Of a stretch of 64,000 bases of DNA, positions 21,141-32,189 are shown piece after piece. The translations under genes were made by a program, and so were the position numbers. The first letter of the stretch is position 1. Each line of letters opens with the position of its first letter. This DNA comes from Tritrichomonas musculus (taxonomy: Eukaryota > Parabasalia > Tritrichomonadida > Tritrichomonadidae). The notes under the pieces are model-generated. The model saw nothing but the letters and a program-made list of their open reading frames with translations, was not told the origin of the DNA and made no database searches. Location: NCBI GenBank assembly GCA_039105265.1, contig JAPFFF010000067.1, positions 186,001 to 250,000 on the forward strand. Direction: 5' to 3'.

Positions 21141-22307
21141 TTAAATGATTAATATTTTAATTGTTTCACTGAGATCAACGGTAAATTCTGTCAAATAAAG
21201 TTTAACAAGTGTGTAATAGTTAAATTCGCATAAATAAAGGAACATGTTTTCGTATTTCATGTTTGCTGGGAAAAAACAATAATTGTGGGATTCAACTGCA
21301 TATTTATAAAGATTGTCATAATATTTGTATTCAATGTCATATTGTAGATCTTCTTCTTTCATTAAATTATCAATGATGAAGTTCGAAATATCGTTGTGAT
21401 GACATTTAACCGATTCTCTAAGAATTCTTTCATATTTATTTTCTGGTGGTGAAACATGATTGTCTTCAAGATATTTGATCAGTTCTGCATTACAACTGTG
21501 AATAGCATAAATCCACATCGATGATGTCAGTTCAACTCCTTTCTTTTCCATGTATTTGATGATGTCATTCGAGCCATAAAATGATGCATATTCAATCAGT
21601 TTAATATCAGATTTATCTGTCAAAAGTCGATTTGTTTCAAAAATTGATTTTTTAATGCAAATTTCGAGTGACAAATTTCTTTGTTCAGTAAATGTGATAA
21701 ATTCTTTGATTTCGTTATTTCGAATCAGTTCACACAAATAATCATCATTCAATCCTTCTCGTCGTTTTTCATAGAAATTTTCTTCAACTTCTTTGTTCAT
21801 TCGTTTTATAAATTCAGCATCTTTTAATGATTTGTTCTTGCTGCCGTACTTTTCAATGTTTTCTTCTGTGAGAAACGGTTTGATTTCTGGTTGAAAATAT
21901 TCGCAATAGTTCTTTCTGACATAAAATGATTTCGTAATTATTGAAAAAATGTATTCATCCATTATCATCAATTTTTCTTCAAGAAGAAATAGAAGGATTC
22001 TCTTGTTATCTTTGAAAATTTTGAAAATTTCTGAATTTGAAAAATATTTTTGGAGATCTTGTTTGAAATGTCTTAAAACTCGCTCAACTTTAGAAATAAA
22101 ATTCGGAACACGATGATGATTGTTCGCAATGCTGTTTATTAATTGTAATAATGCTTTGAATTCATGTTCTTCTTTAATTATTTGTTGAGTCGAAACAAGA
22201 TTAATGAAATTTTTATATTTGTCTTCACCATCTGATTCTTCTTCAAGAAATTCCAGAAGCGAACTTTGAATACTTTTCAGTTTTACAACAAATGCTTCAG
22301 AACTCAT
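21141..22307 (-). CDS. DUF3447/ankyrin-type protein, 388 aa (paralogue)
   Basis: This protein has exactly the same length as the one at 9462-10628 and aligns along its full length by eye. Shared blocks include SEAFVVKLKSIQSSLLEFLE versus SEAFVDKMKSIQNYLLKFLE, EYFQPEIKPFLT, YEKRREG and KCHHND. The N-terminal helical region is followed by the DUF3447-like part and one ankyrin-like repeat. It ends just before the 189 bp ankyrin array, which is out of frame with it. It stands head-to-head with the ankyrin gene at 22710, so the two may share a 402-base promoter region. Function unknown; a protein-binding role is likely. Confidence 0.8.
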   Translation of the reverse strand: MSSEAFVVKLKSIQSSLLEFLEEESDGEDKYKNFINLVSTQQIIKEEHEFKALLQLINSIANNHHRVPNFISKVERVLRHFKQDLQKYFSNSEIFKIFKDNKRILLFLLEEKLMIMDEYIFSIITKSFYVRKNYCEYFQPEIKPFLTEENIEKYGSKNKSLKDAEFIKRMNKEVEENFYEKRREGLNDDYLCELIRNNEIKEFITFTEQRNLSLEICIKKSIFETNRLLTDKSDIKLIEYASFYGSNDIIKYMEKKGVELTSSMWIYAIHSCNAELIKYLEDNHVSPPENKYERILRESVKCHHNDISNFIIDNLMKEEDLQYDIEYKYYDNLYKYAVESHNYCFFPANMKYENMFLYLCEFNYYTLVKLYLTEFTVDLSETIKILII

Positions 22308-22709
22308 TTTTATAAAATAAATTTTTAAATATGAAATATTACATAAAGTTTTTCAATATCTGAAAAAATAATTTGTAAACCATTCATTTATTTAAAATTT
22401 TATTTAATTATATATTTCCATTTCTCCATTATAAAAATAGTATAAAATATTTTTTATAAAATATTAAATTATGTTCACATATAAATTTAAATGAAAATAT
22501 ATTATTATCAATTTCAATAAGGCAATATTAAAAAAAATACATTTTTTTTCATCTGATGCCAATTTCAATCTATTTTCTACTTTCATATTTATTAATAAAA
22601 GATAAATTTCATTAAATTTAAACCATTATTTTAAGATTTAATTGTATATTATTATTCTATCGTTTATACCTCCTTCTGAAATTGAGTATTCAATTTTGTT
22701 GTATGCAAA
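22308..22709. promoter_or_regulatory. Divergent intergenic region of two ankyrin genes
   Basis: A 402-base AT-rich gap separating two start codons that point away from each other. It must hold both promoters unless one gene is silent. On the minus strand a TCATATTT lies about 27 bases before the ATG of the 388-residue gene. On the plus strand only a weaker TCAATTTT precedes the ATG of the 851-residue gene. Confidence 0.4.
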
Positions 22710-25265
22710 ATGGAGTTCCAACAATATTTATCTGAAAAGAAAAAATTGCAAGATGTATTCCTAGGTTATTTAGATGATAATGAAAATGTCGAAGAGCATT
22801 TTGAAAATTTATTAAAGATTTGTGATGACCAAAACATTAAAAATGATAGCAATGAATTCGGATTATTTATACACTTTGTATTTAATATTGCAGACAATCA
22901 TTTTAGGACGAAAGATTTTTTTTTCAAAATTGAAAAAATATTATTGATATTTAAAGATATTTTTCAAAATAGCCTTTCGGATGATATTATTTTATCTATT
23001 TCCAGATCAAACAAAAGAATTATTCTATTTTTATTTGAAAATAAATTCATTGATATAAAATCATTTAAAAAAATAATATATTTAGATAAGCAATATTTTA
23101 GCAGTGAAATAAATGAACTTATTCAAGTAGAAGAAGTCCAAGATGATCCAAATTTTGATGAAAATCGTAAAAAAGGTGAAAATCAATCTCCTTTGGCCTG
23201 TTTTATTAGAAATGATTCAATAAGTGATTTTATTACATACATAAAAAGAAACGAGATTTCGCTCAAAGCTACAATTGAGACTTCAATTTATGAGACGAAT
23301 CAATTTCTTATTGACAGTACTCCAACTTTGATTGAATATTCTGCTTTTTTCGGCTCGATTCAAGTTTTTACTTACTTATTCAAAAACAAGGTTGAACTGA
23401 CTCCATCTTTGTGGCTTTATGCAGTTCATGGAAGAAATCCGGAAATATTTAAAATTCTTGAAGATGAAAAAGTTGTTCCAGAAGACGAAACTTATGAAAA
23501 ATGTTTGATTGAAGCATTGCAATGTCATCACAATGATGTCATTCATTATATTAAATCAAATTTTATTTCAAAAGAAAATCAAATTCACATCGATGAATTA
23601 CTTGAAACAGAAAGCATTGATTGTTATAATTTTTCTTTTTTTCCAGATGATAATTTGTTTAATAAGAATAATTTTTACAAGTTTTGTGAATATGATTATT
23701 ACTTCTTTGCTGACCAATACTTGGCCAATCACCAAATTGATATTAATTTTGAAATTTGTGAAATGTTAGGTGAGGAGACATATATTAATACGCCATTAAC
23801 AGTGGCAATTGATAGTTATTTTGACAACATTGTAAAATTGTTATTAAAACAGCCAGGAATTGATGTAAATTATATTTCAACAGGTTATAATTGGGAAAGA
23901 TCATATATAGAAACTTGGACTCCTCTTAATATGGCAGTGCCTCAATGCACTTTTGGAATGGTTCAGATTTTATTTAACCATAAAAATATAGATGTTAATG
24001 CATTTAAAACCATAAAAGAGGTTACTGAAAATTATACACAAATAATAGAACATCCTATTTTATATGATGTACTGTTATATGGCGACTTACAAATGTTGGA
24101 ATTGTTTTTATCTCATCCTAATATAAATGTTAATTTAAAAACAAGCGAAAGAATTTATAGCATCAATGATCAAGACAAAATAATATCATCAACTGAGAGA
24201 AGTCTTTTATATATTGCAATTGAAAATAACCAATTCAATAAAGTCAAAGCTTTATTACAACATCCAAAAATTGATGTAAATTTGACTTCATTTAAAAAAA
24301 AAGATGACATTGAAGAAAATGAAACTCCACTGGCCAAAGCAATTCAAATTGGTAATCATGAAATTATTAAAATTTTATTAGAACATTCAGAAATTGATAC
24401 AAATAAAATTATTCAATCAAAAAACTCAAAATATAATGCGCAAAACACCATATTGACTTTTGCGATTGAGTCAAAAGTAGACATTGATATAATAAATTTA
24501 TTATTATCATATAGAAATATTGATGTAAATATGCCAATGGAATTTGAGAGTGATAGCAAAAAAAGAATTTTGACACCATTATCTCTAGCCATTATGCATA
24601 ATCTGAAAGAGGTAATTGAATCGTTATTGTCATGTCAAAGAATTGATATAAATGCCAAATATATCATAATGAAAAAAAGTGATTATTATTCAGAAACATA
24701 TCATTTATTTGGCGCAATTGATAAGAAAATGTATGATATTGTTATGCTTTTGTTGAATCATCCAAAAATTGATGTTAATGTCCATTTTTATGAAAAAAAG
24801 TATAATTGCTCAAAAATTGAAAAAGTTGCATTCCTTCATCGTGCAATAATTGTTGGAAACATTGAAATTATTAGAGCTATATTAAGCAATCCCAATGCTG
24901 ATATTAATATTAAATCATTTTCTCAAAATATATCTAATAATATGATTACAAAGCGAGAACAGCCTGCAATATGTGAGGCAATTAATTCAAAAAAAATTGA
25001 TATTGTTCGTCTTTTTCTGCTAAAGCCTGGATTGGATATTAATTCTAAATTAATAACTAAGGTCATTCAGCAAACTAAGTTCTATGTAGAGGAAAAAACA
25101 CTTTTACAATTTGCAGTAATCGTGGCAGATCTAGAAATAATTCGGTTTTTATTAGTTTATTTAAGAAAAAAAGGAAAATTAAATGATATTAAGGAAATCA
25201 TGAATGAAACAAATGACGCTAATCTAAAAGCAATATTATATGAATATATTAACAAACAAAGTTGA
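22710..25265 (+). CDS. DUF3447 and ankyrin-repeat protein, 851 aa
   Basis: This is the only complete, uninterrupted member of the ankyrin family here. The helical N-terminus (MEFQQYLSEKKKLQDVFLGY) and DUF3447-like part (ENRKKGENQSPLACFIRND, EYSAFFGSIQVF, CHHNDV) span residues 1-340. About twelve ankyrin repeats follow to residue 830, each closing with a DVN or DIN motif (PGIDVN, KNIDVN, PNINVN). Several repeats have 10-20 residue insertions, usual in this family. There is no membrane segment or signal peptide, and the protein is probably a cytosolic interaction scaffold. The C-terminal third is closely related to the gene fragment at 3-638, showing local duplication. Confidence 0.9.
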   Translation: MEFQQYLSEKKKLQDVFLGYLDDNENVEEHFENLLKICDDQNIKNDSNEFGLFIHFVFNIADNHFRTKDFFFKIEKILLIFKDIFQNSLSDDIILSISRSNKRIILFLFENKFIDIKSFKKIIYLDKQYFSSEINELIQVEEVQDDPNFDENRKKGENQSPLACFIRNDSISDFITYIKRNEISLKATIETSIYETNQFLIDSTPTLIEYSAFFGSIQVFTYLFKNKVELTPSLWLYAVHGRNPEIFKILEDEKVVPEDETYEKCLIEALQCHHNDVIHYIKSNFISKENQIHIDELLETESIDCYNFSFFPDDNLFNKNNFYKFCEYDYYFFADQYLANHQIDINFEICEMLGEETYINTPLTVAIDSYFDNIVKLLLKQPGIDVNYISTGYNWERSYIETWTPLNMAVPQCTFGMVQILFNHKNIDVNAFKTIKEVTENYTQIIEHPILYDVLLYGDLQMLELFLSHPNINVNLKTSERIYSINDQDKIISSTERSLLYIAIENNQFNKVKALLQHPKIDVNLTSFKKKDDIEENETPLAKAIQIGNHEIIKILLEHSEIDTNKIIQSKNSKYNAQNTILTFAIESKVDIDIINLLLSYRNIDVNMPMEFESDSKKRILTPLSLAIMHNLKEVIESLLSCQRIDINAKYIIMKKSDYYSETYHLFGAIDKKMYDIVMLLLNHPKIDVNVHFYEKKYNCSKIEKVAFLHRAIIVGNIEIIRAILSNPNADINIKSFSQNISNNMITKREQPAICEAINSKKIDIVRLFLLKPGLDINSKLITKVIQQTKFYVEEKTLLQFAVIVADLEIIRFLLVYLRKKGKLNDIKEIMNETNDANLKAILYEYINKQS

Positions 25266-26357
25266 ACAGAATGAGGGAAAAAAAAAAAAAAAAAAAAAAA
25301 CGATTATTTATTAAAATTTAAAATAATAAAATATTTAATAAACTTGTCAAAGATCTAGGACATATGAACTTTTGAATTCAAAAGGTTTAATGAGTACAAC
25401 TTTTTGAATGTTTTAATTCCCTTGGTCTTGAATTTTTTTTTTTTTTTTTAAATTTGTTTGTTTGTTGCTGTTGTAGAAAATTGAATAACTTGGTTTAATT
25501 TTTTATGATTAGTCTTTATCATATTGATTATTTTGACAAAAATAAATTAATTCAAAAGCAAAGACCTTATTTTTATTCATTGTAGCCATTTTATTTTGGT
25601 TACAACTTCCAAAAACATTGAAGTAGCATTGATTCAATGGAGGTAAATTTAATGTTATTAACAAAGATTTAAAAGATTTTCATTTATTTTTTCAAATGAT
25701 TGATCTGATTATATGAGATTCTTTTTTATTATCATTATTATGAAAGTTTTTTTGGTTTGAATATATAACGATAGAAAAATAAAAGTGACATTTTTTTTTT
25801 GACTATATTTTTCAAACAAAAAATTTCTTTGTTCGTTAACAAGAAATAGTCAAGTCAACGTTGTTAAAGAGTCTCTACAAAAAAGTGTTATTATCGACAA
25901 AATCATTCAAAGTTTATCATCCCTTATCTTTATTTGTTAAAAAATATCATGATTATTGAGAATATAGCTTCTATATTATATATCAAATTATGTAATCATC
26001 TTTATATATATATATATATATATTTCCAATTAAAATATCTAATGATTTATTCACACTATTTTCGAGAACGTTTTTACTTCGGAAGGTTAAGTACTAAAAT
26101 AAATAATTAGTTAACCAATTATTATAAAAAACAATATCATCTAAGAAATAAATCATGAACTAAATTTACTTTTAAGTAATTCATTGATAAACTAAGTAAT
26201 ATCAAAATACATCATATCTTTTCAGTTAAATAAATTTTGTAAATTTTAATTAAAAAAGATATGTTTGAAGAAAAAAAAAAGCAATTCATTAACTGAAACG
26301 TTTATAAAAGTTAATAAAAAATATAAAAAAAACGTTTTCTTTTAATATACATTCAAA
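25266..26357. other. Intergenic with A23 and (TA)n tracts
   Basis: An A23 run (25278-25300) sits 12 bases past the ankyrin stop codon. A TA microsatellite lies near 26004-26021. No gene, RNA or transposon end is visible in this convergent 3' spacer. Confidence 0.55.
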
Positions 26358-27233
26358 TCAAGGATGAATCAGATTCTTAATTGAATACAATTCGATAGGA
26401 TTTAATGGTTCAACTCCATCGCTTGCATCATAATCATATTGACTTGATTCATCTTTAATTTCACTATCATTTGGTATAGGGCTCGATTCAATGTTCTCTT
26501 GTCTACATAAGAAAAACTTCCAACGATTTTTTACTGAGTTTGGGCTTCTTCCAGGAAATGATTTCTGTATAATTGACCACTTAGGACCAAATTGGGAAAA
26601 TAACCTCGTTAGTAACTCGTCTTCTTCGTTTGACCATTCACCTTTGAAATAGCCTGGAACAAGGTAATTGGAATATCGGTCTCTGCATTGTTTAGGTGTC
26701 CTTCCATCCATAAATGATGCAACCAATTGCCACTGGCGAGTTCCATACTGATTAACTAAACTTTTAATTTTCTCATCTTCTTCAACTGAAAAGGGAACTC
26801 TGGATTTAGTAGCAAAGCAGCATGCCTGAGGCTGTGAATCCATGTTTAGGAGCATAAATCCATTTAATGGCGATGTTCGACTAATATTATTTTTTCTTTT
26901 AGCAAACTTTGTCAGCATCATTAGATTATTACTATTATTAGTATTTATCCCTTTTTTCCTCAAATTATTATCCAATTGTTTTTGGATGTATGCGAGCTCT
27001 TTTGGCTTTAAAGGTTTTGATAACTCATAAGTTTTTTTCTTATTTGATGATTTCATTTGATAAGAATGAGGATTAATTGATATATCATAGGAAAAAGTCT
27101 TTGAAAGTGGGGAAACATTACCACCAGGATATAGCTTAGGCATCACCAACTTAGATTTTGGCTGATGATATGCATTCTTGGTAACATTACTTTGATTAAA
27201 ACACGCATTTACTGGAGAAAATGAAATCTGCAT
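26358..27233 (-). CDS. Myb-like DNA-binding protein (two repeats)
   Basis: Two SANT/Myb repeats are seen. Repeat 1 (about residues 147-190) has W/F-spaced residues in VPFSVEEDEKIKSLV and WQLVASFMDGRTPKQCRDRY. Repeat 2 (about 196-242) has GEWSNEEDELLTRLF and KWSIIQKSFPGRSPNSVKNR with a W after NR. In repeat 1 the first tryptophan is replaced by phenylalanine, as in many R2 or R3 repeats. The 145-residue N-terminus is basic and low-complexity. The protein should bind DNA as a transcription factor in the nucleus. Trichomonads have expanded Myb families, some of which regulate adhesion or iron-responsive genes. The target here is unknown. The ATG is preceded by TCATCTT 7 bases upstream, an Inr-like motif. 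Confidence 0.92.
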   Translation of the reverse strand: MQISFSPVNACFNQSNVTKNAYHQPKSKLVMPKLYPGGNVSPLSKTFSYDISINPHSYQMKSSNKKKTYELSKPLKPKELAYIQKQLDNNLRKKGINTNNSNNLMMLTKFAKRKNNISRTSPLNGFMLLNMDSQPQACCFATKSRVPFSVEEDEKIKSLVNQYGTRQWQLVASFMDGRTPKQCRDRYSNYLVPGYFKGEWSNEEDELLTRLFSQFGPKWSIIQKSFPGRSPNSVKNRWKFFLCRQENIESSPIPNDSEIKDESSQYDYDASDGVEPLNPIELYSIKNLIHP

Positions 27234-29340
27234 TCAAGATGAATTTTTTTTTTGAATTTTGTGGTTTTGCCTTTTTGAATGGATAGTAATTTAAGTTGGG
27301 ATCTCCTTCAATTTTTTTTGAATTTCTGATTATTTTTATTTGAAAAAAAAAAATCATATCTAACTTTTTCAGAAAAGATTATAGAAGGTTATTGCTTTCA
27401 AAAGTTCCAACACTTTTTTTAACACAAAATTCAAATTGATTCAAATTAATCAATTTGGGATAATTATAATAAAATAATTATTTCATTGCTTGTTCTTTCG
27501 GTTTTAAAACTTTTGCTTTTTTTATAATTTTGAATAAAATTCTATATTTCCCCACAATATTAATAAACCTCAGAAAATATAATACTATTAGTTTTGGTTC
27601 TTTTTTCTGATTTTCTAAAATAAATAAATAAATCTTTTAAAGAAACATTAGTTTATTATTCTTTTATAAAAATAAAAAAAATAAAATATTTTCGGTAAGA
27701 TATCTTGATGAAAAAAGCATAAAAAATTACAATTTTATCATTTATCCTTCTATATTATTTATTTTTTTCTTTTTATTCACATGCTCTTGAAAATAAAAAG
27801 AACCAAGCAAAAAAAATTTTAATATTTTCGTTTAATTTTATCAAAATTGGATTTATATGACTTTTGTATTTATATGAATATATTTTTCTTCTTAAGATTT
27901 ATATTGCTTTCATTTAAAATCTATTTGGGTATTTTCATACTTCAATCTTTTATTTTCATTTTCTATAAATGTCATATATATTGTTGTTAATTAGTAATTA
28001 CATTATAATTTATTAGAAATGATAAAAAGAAACGAAGATATCATTATATATTTTGATTGAAAGTAAAAACTTAATTTTAATTTGAAATTTTGAATTAAAT
28101 TATAAAATAATTAAAATGCTCATTTAAACAATCGTATTATAAAAATTAAGCAAATTTATGCCAGAAAGAAAAAGTAATTCAAAAAATTTTATTATAGTTT
28201 AAAATAAAAAAATAAAAAAGCGCGTTAGAACTTTTTCAAAGAAATGTTGTAGAATAATGATGTCTGATTTTAAAAATAAAACTAGTAAATTGGGGTTAAT
28301 AATTTAATGTTCTTATTAATATTATCGTGAATTTAAAATTTTTTAATGAATTTTACAAGATTTCGAAAAATATATTATTTCATAGTAAGGTTCTTTTATT
28401 TTGTTAAAGAAATTGGTTATACAATGTTAGAGATGTGAAAATTTACTTAAAGTACTGTGTATTGAGTATTTTTATATGAAATCAAAATAGTAAATGTATT
28501 TAGAATGAAAAAATAGATAATTTTTATATCAATTACTGTTGTCTGTTTTAACTTTTCATTTTTACTTTGTCAGTGTTATTTAATTGATTAATAGTAGGTA
28601 TGAAAAACTAGTTTTATAACATGTTGATGTATTATTCAATTTTATTTTACAAAAAAAATCGCTATTTGAAATATACCTATATAATATTCATGTTTGCAAT
28701 ATAATCATGCTGATATAATAGTTTTGGATATTAAGAAAGAATAATTTTACGTAAAAGTTATGATAATTAATGCAACTTTTTGATAAAATTTTTTGAGTAA
28801 AAGATACGAAATTCAGAACAGCTTTCTTATAAACAATTCAATTCAATAAAATTAAATATTTTGAATTACAATTTATATATATATTGTAAAAAAATTTAAA
28901 AAAATATTTATACAATATTTTATATGTAGAAATATAAATTTTAATTTCAAAAAATTGTTTTTTTATAAAGATATTTATATTTTGGAATTATTAAATATGA
29001 ATATTAATATATCTAAATGAGTAAATGTTTTAAAGAGGATAACTATATTTATTTATATTATTAAAGATTTATTGAACAATATACTAATACATATTTAAAA
29101 ATTTAAAGTCCAAAATATTTAATTATTTATTGAATTCTGAAATAATCTATGTTTTACCTTAAATATGTTGTTGTAAATGAATTATAGGTATAGAATCCAT
29201 TTGTTATGATTATAATATATAAAATAGTTTTTATTTAAAAAGGTCAATGATTTTTTGGAGAAACGATTAAATTATTGTCAAAAGATTATCGTTTATTTTA
29301 AAAAAAGTTTGTTATTATATCTTCTAGACTTGAATTATAT
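27234..29340. other. 2.1 kb AT-rich intergenic region
   Basis: The longest gene-free stretch outside the transposable elements. It is almost pure A/T with short homopolymers and no frame with protein-like composition. It separates two genes that point away from each other, so promoters for both lie somewhere inside. Confidence 0.6.
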
Positions 29341-31464
29341 ATGTATGATCAAAGTTTATTTACATTATTTCTAAACGAAAGCAGTTTTACTATTCCTTCT
29401 TGTTCTCAACTTTTACTGGATATTGATTTAAATATTTACACTATTTTGAATACAAAAAAACAATATAAAGTTAGATCAAAAGTCTCCAAAAATACTTTTT
29501 TATCATTTATTAATCATTGGGTCAATAGAGAACTTCCAAAAATCACTCTTACTAACTTTCAAGAATATGATGAACTTTGTAAAGAATTCGACCGAATGAA
29601 AAACCTCATTCAATTATTCAGAAAATATGTTTTAAATACCAAACTATCATCTTTATTAAAAAATAAAGAAAATTTTCAAGCCAAACTTGATGAAAAAATA
29701 GAAAAATATCACTCAATTTTAAATTTTCTTTTCAAACAAAACGGAATTGACACTTTTCCTCAATTTTTAGAGGTTAAAGCAGAACTGTTCAAAGCATGTG
29801 AAAGAAATGATGTTAAATTTGTCGATTTGTTGACAAGAAGAAGAGTAAATTATGAAAATTGTCTAACTTTTGTCTTAAATGAAAATGATTTGAAAGCTTC
29901 TGTTTTCCGCTCTTTTGATTCCGAAGAAGATATAGTAATTCCATATTCAATTGAGCATGATTCAAAAGAATACGTAGTTACGAATGTTGTTGAAGATTCA
30001 TTCAATCAAGCAAAGAAAATCAGATCAATTCAATTTGAAAAAAATTCAAAAGTTGAAATTATTGACAAAAGTGCGTTTGCACATTGTTCTCTTGCGAGTA
30101 TTACAATTCCGCCACATGTCAAAACAATTTCATCGTTTGCTTTCAATGACTGTTTTCAACTTAAAAAGGTTGAATTTGATGAAAATTCTGAATTGAGATC
30201 AATTGGAGATCATTCTTTTTCGCATTCTTCAATTGAATTCATTTCGATTCCTTCTCGCGTTTTAAAAATTAATGAATTCGCTTTTTCTGATTGCAAGAAT
30301 CTAAAAACTATTGAATTTAGAAATGATTCTGAATTGGAAATAATTGAAAAATATGCGTTTTTTAATTCTTCTTTGGAAAGAATCACAATTCCGTCACATG
30401 TCAAATCAATCTGTGAAAGTGCTTTTTCTTATTGCAGGCAACTGGAAAACGTCGATTTTTCGATGAACTCAGAATTGACGTTAATTGAAAAGAATGCTTT
30501 TTCTAATTCATCAATTGAAAGCATAACAATTCCTTCAAAAGTTGCTGAAATAAAAGAATTGACTTTTGCAAACTGTGACAAACTGAAAACAATAGAAATT
30601 TCAATGGATTCTGAATTGAAAGCCATTGAAAAATTTGCTTTTAAAGATTCATCAATTGAAAATATTTCTATTCCATCAAGTGTCTTTGAATTCAAAGAAG
30701 GATGGTGTTGTAATGCACCAAATTTGGCTAACATTGAAATATTTGAAAATAAAGAAAATAACATTTTTTATTATGATGACAAATTCATCATTGAAAAAAC
30801 AGATTCAAAAAGTGATTATTACGATGTTCTTATCTTTGCACGTCGAAATATCATAAGTGCATTAATTCCATCTTTTATCAGAAAAATTGCTCCTCATTCA
30901 TTCCATCAATGTTCTCAATTGCAACATGTTGATTTCGATGATAAAAGTGAACTAAAAATCATCGATAAATTTTCTTTTCAATTCTCATCGCTCGAAAGCA
31001 TCACTATTCCTTCAAGCGTCACCCACATCAATGAATACTCGTTTTCTGATTGCAAGCATCTAAAAAAAGTCATTTTTCTAAATAACTCGGAATTGAAATG
31101 TATCGGTAAATATGCTTTTTACTTCTCATCGATTGAAGCGATCATGATTCCACAAAATGTCATTCAAATCAGTGATTTTGCTTTTTATTGCTGTAAGAAA
31201 CTGAAAAGAGTCGATTTTAATGAAAGTTCAAAATTGAAAGAAATTGGCCAATTTGCTCTCTGTAGCTCTTCAATAGAAAGCATCATCATTCCGTTTCGTG
31301 TTGGTTCAATCGGCGAGTCTGCATTTGCATATTGTAAAAATCTTCTTATCATTGAAATTCCTGAAAATTCAAAGTTGAATTCAATTCATAAGAATTCGTT
31401 TCGATTAGCATCAGTCAAATTCATTTTTATTCCAAATTGTAAGAAGGAAATTTTGCATTTTTAA
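29341..31464 (+). CDS. BspA-like leucine-rich repeat protein, 707 aa
   Basis: The N-terminal 190 residues are helical, of the type common in trichomonad ankyrin/LRR proteins (YKVRSKVSKNTFLSFINHWV, FQEYDELCKEF). About fifteen LRR_5 (BspA/Treponema pallidum-type) repeats of 22-24 residues follow to residue 700. The signature is ESITIPSSV, then I-x-x-x-AF, then C-x-x-L-x-x-V/I. No signal peptide, membrane segment or lipid-anchor signal is seen, so this member is probably intracellular, although some BspA-like proteins of trichomonads are surface proteins implicated in adhesion. One repeat (about 455-500) is replaced by a non-LRR segment (KENNIFYYDD). It is an intact relative of the remnant at 6015-6420. 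Confidence 0.88.
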   Translation: MYDQSLFTLFLNESSFTIPSCSQLLLDIDLNIYTILNTKKQYKVRSKVSKNTFLSFINHWVNRELPKITLTNFQEYDELCKEFDRMKNLIQLFRKYVLNTKLSSLLKNKENFQAKLDEKIEKYHSILNFLFKQNGIDTFPQFLEVKAELFKACERNDVKFVDLLTRRRVNYENCLTFVLNENDLKASVFRSFDSEEDIVIPYSIEHDSKEYVVTNVVEDSFNQAKKIRSIQFEKNSKVEIIDKSAFAHCSLASITIPPHVKTISSFAFNDCFQLKKVEFDENSELRSIGDHSFSHSSIEFISIPSRVLKINEFAFSDCKNLKTIEFRNDSELEIIEKYAFFNSSLERITIPSHVKSICESAFSYCRQLENVDFSMNSELTLIEKNAFSNSSIESITIPSKVAEIKELTFANCDKLKTIEISMDSELKAIEKFAFKDSSIENISIPSSVFEFKEGWCCNAPNLANIEIFENKENNIFYYDDKFIIEKTDSKSDYYDVLIFARRNIISALIPSFIRKIAPHSFHQCSQLQHVDFDDKSELKIIDKFSFQFSSLESITIPSSVTHINEYSFSDCKHLKKVIFLNNSELKCIGKYAFYFSSIEAIMIPQNVIQISDFAFYCCKKLKRVDFNESSKLKEIGQFALCSSSIESIIIPFRVGSIGESAFAYCKNLLIIEIPENSKLNSIHKNSFRLASVKFIFIPNCKKEILHF

Positions 31465-32189
31465 TTGAAAACCTTGTGAATCTTTAAAATTCATAAATCA
31501 GTGTTATCACAAGACAAATTAAAATTCACTTTTCAAATCAAATATTTATGAGTAACAGAAACCTGCGATAGAAAACATCTTAAATAAAAAATAGCATAAA
31601 AAAATGATTTGTCATTTAAAATGACTCATTTTATTTTATATATTATATATCACAACTATGTTTACTGTGAACCGTTAATTGCATTTTATTATTATTTGTA
31701 TCAGGTTACAACAAATCGAAACAGTAAAAAAACTGCTGACTAAAATGCATTGCTGAAAATCATGAGTTTGAAAATAGCTAGTACTTTTTTATCGTTATTA
31801 GCAGGAACCATTAGTTCATCTACATCAGTAGATAATTTGAATTTTTTTATAATACTAGTTCATGAAAATTAAATATGCATATTTATTTAAATACTGTTAA
31901 TTATTTAAAAATTACATAGTTTATATTTAATTCTCCTTTTTGTCTGTATTTTTTTAAGAAAATGTGGCCAATCATACTTTTCTAAAAGAATTATTGACAC
32001 AAATTTCATAGGATTATCTAGTTTTCTCATAACTCTATTTTATTACATCAGTATAATTGTTTTTGAGTCAATATTTTGATGAATGATATTTGGGTAAAAA
32101 GCAATATGATGAATATTTGTTCTAGGGATGTTTATCTGCTACGATTAAAAATCATTCAAAAAATTGAATAGAAAGATAGAAAAAGAAAA
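31465..32189. other. Intergenic, nothing recognised
   Basis: A 725-base AT-rich spacer between two genes on the plus strand. A 36-codon frame from an ATG at 31762 is too short to support. No repeats or RNA genes are visible. Confidence 0.55.
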
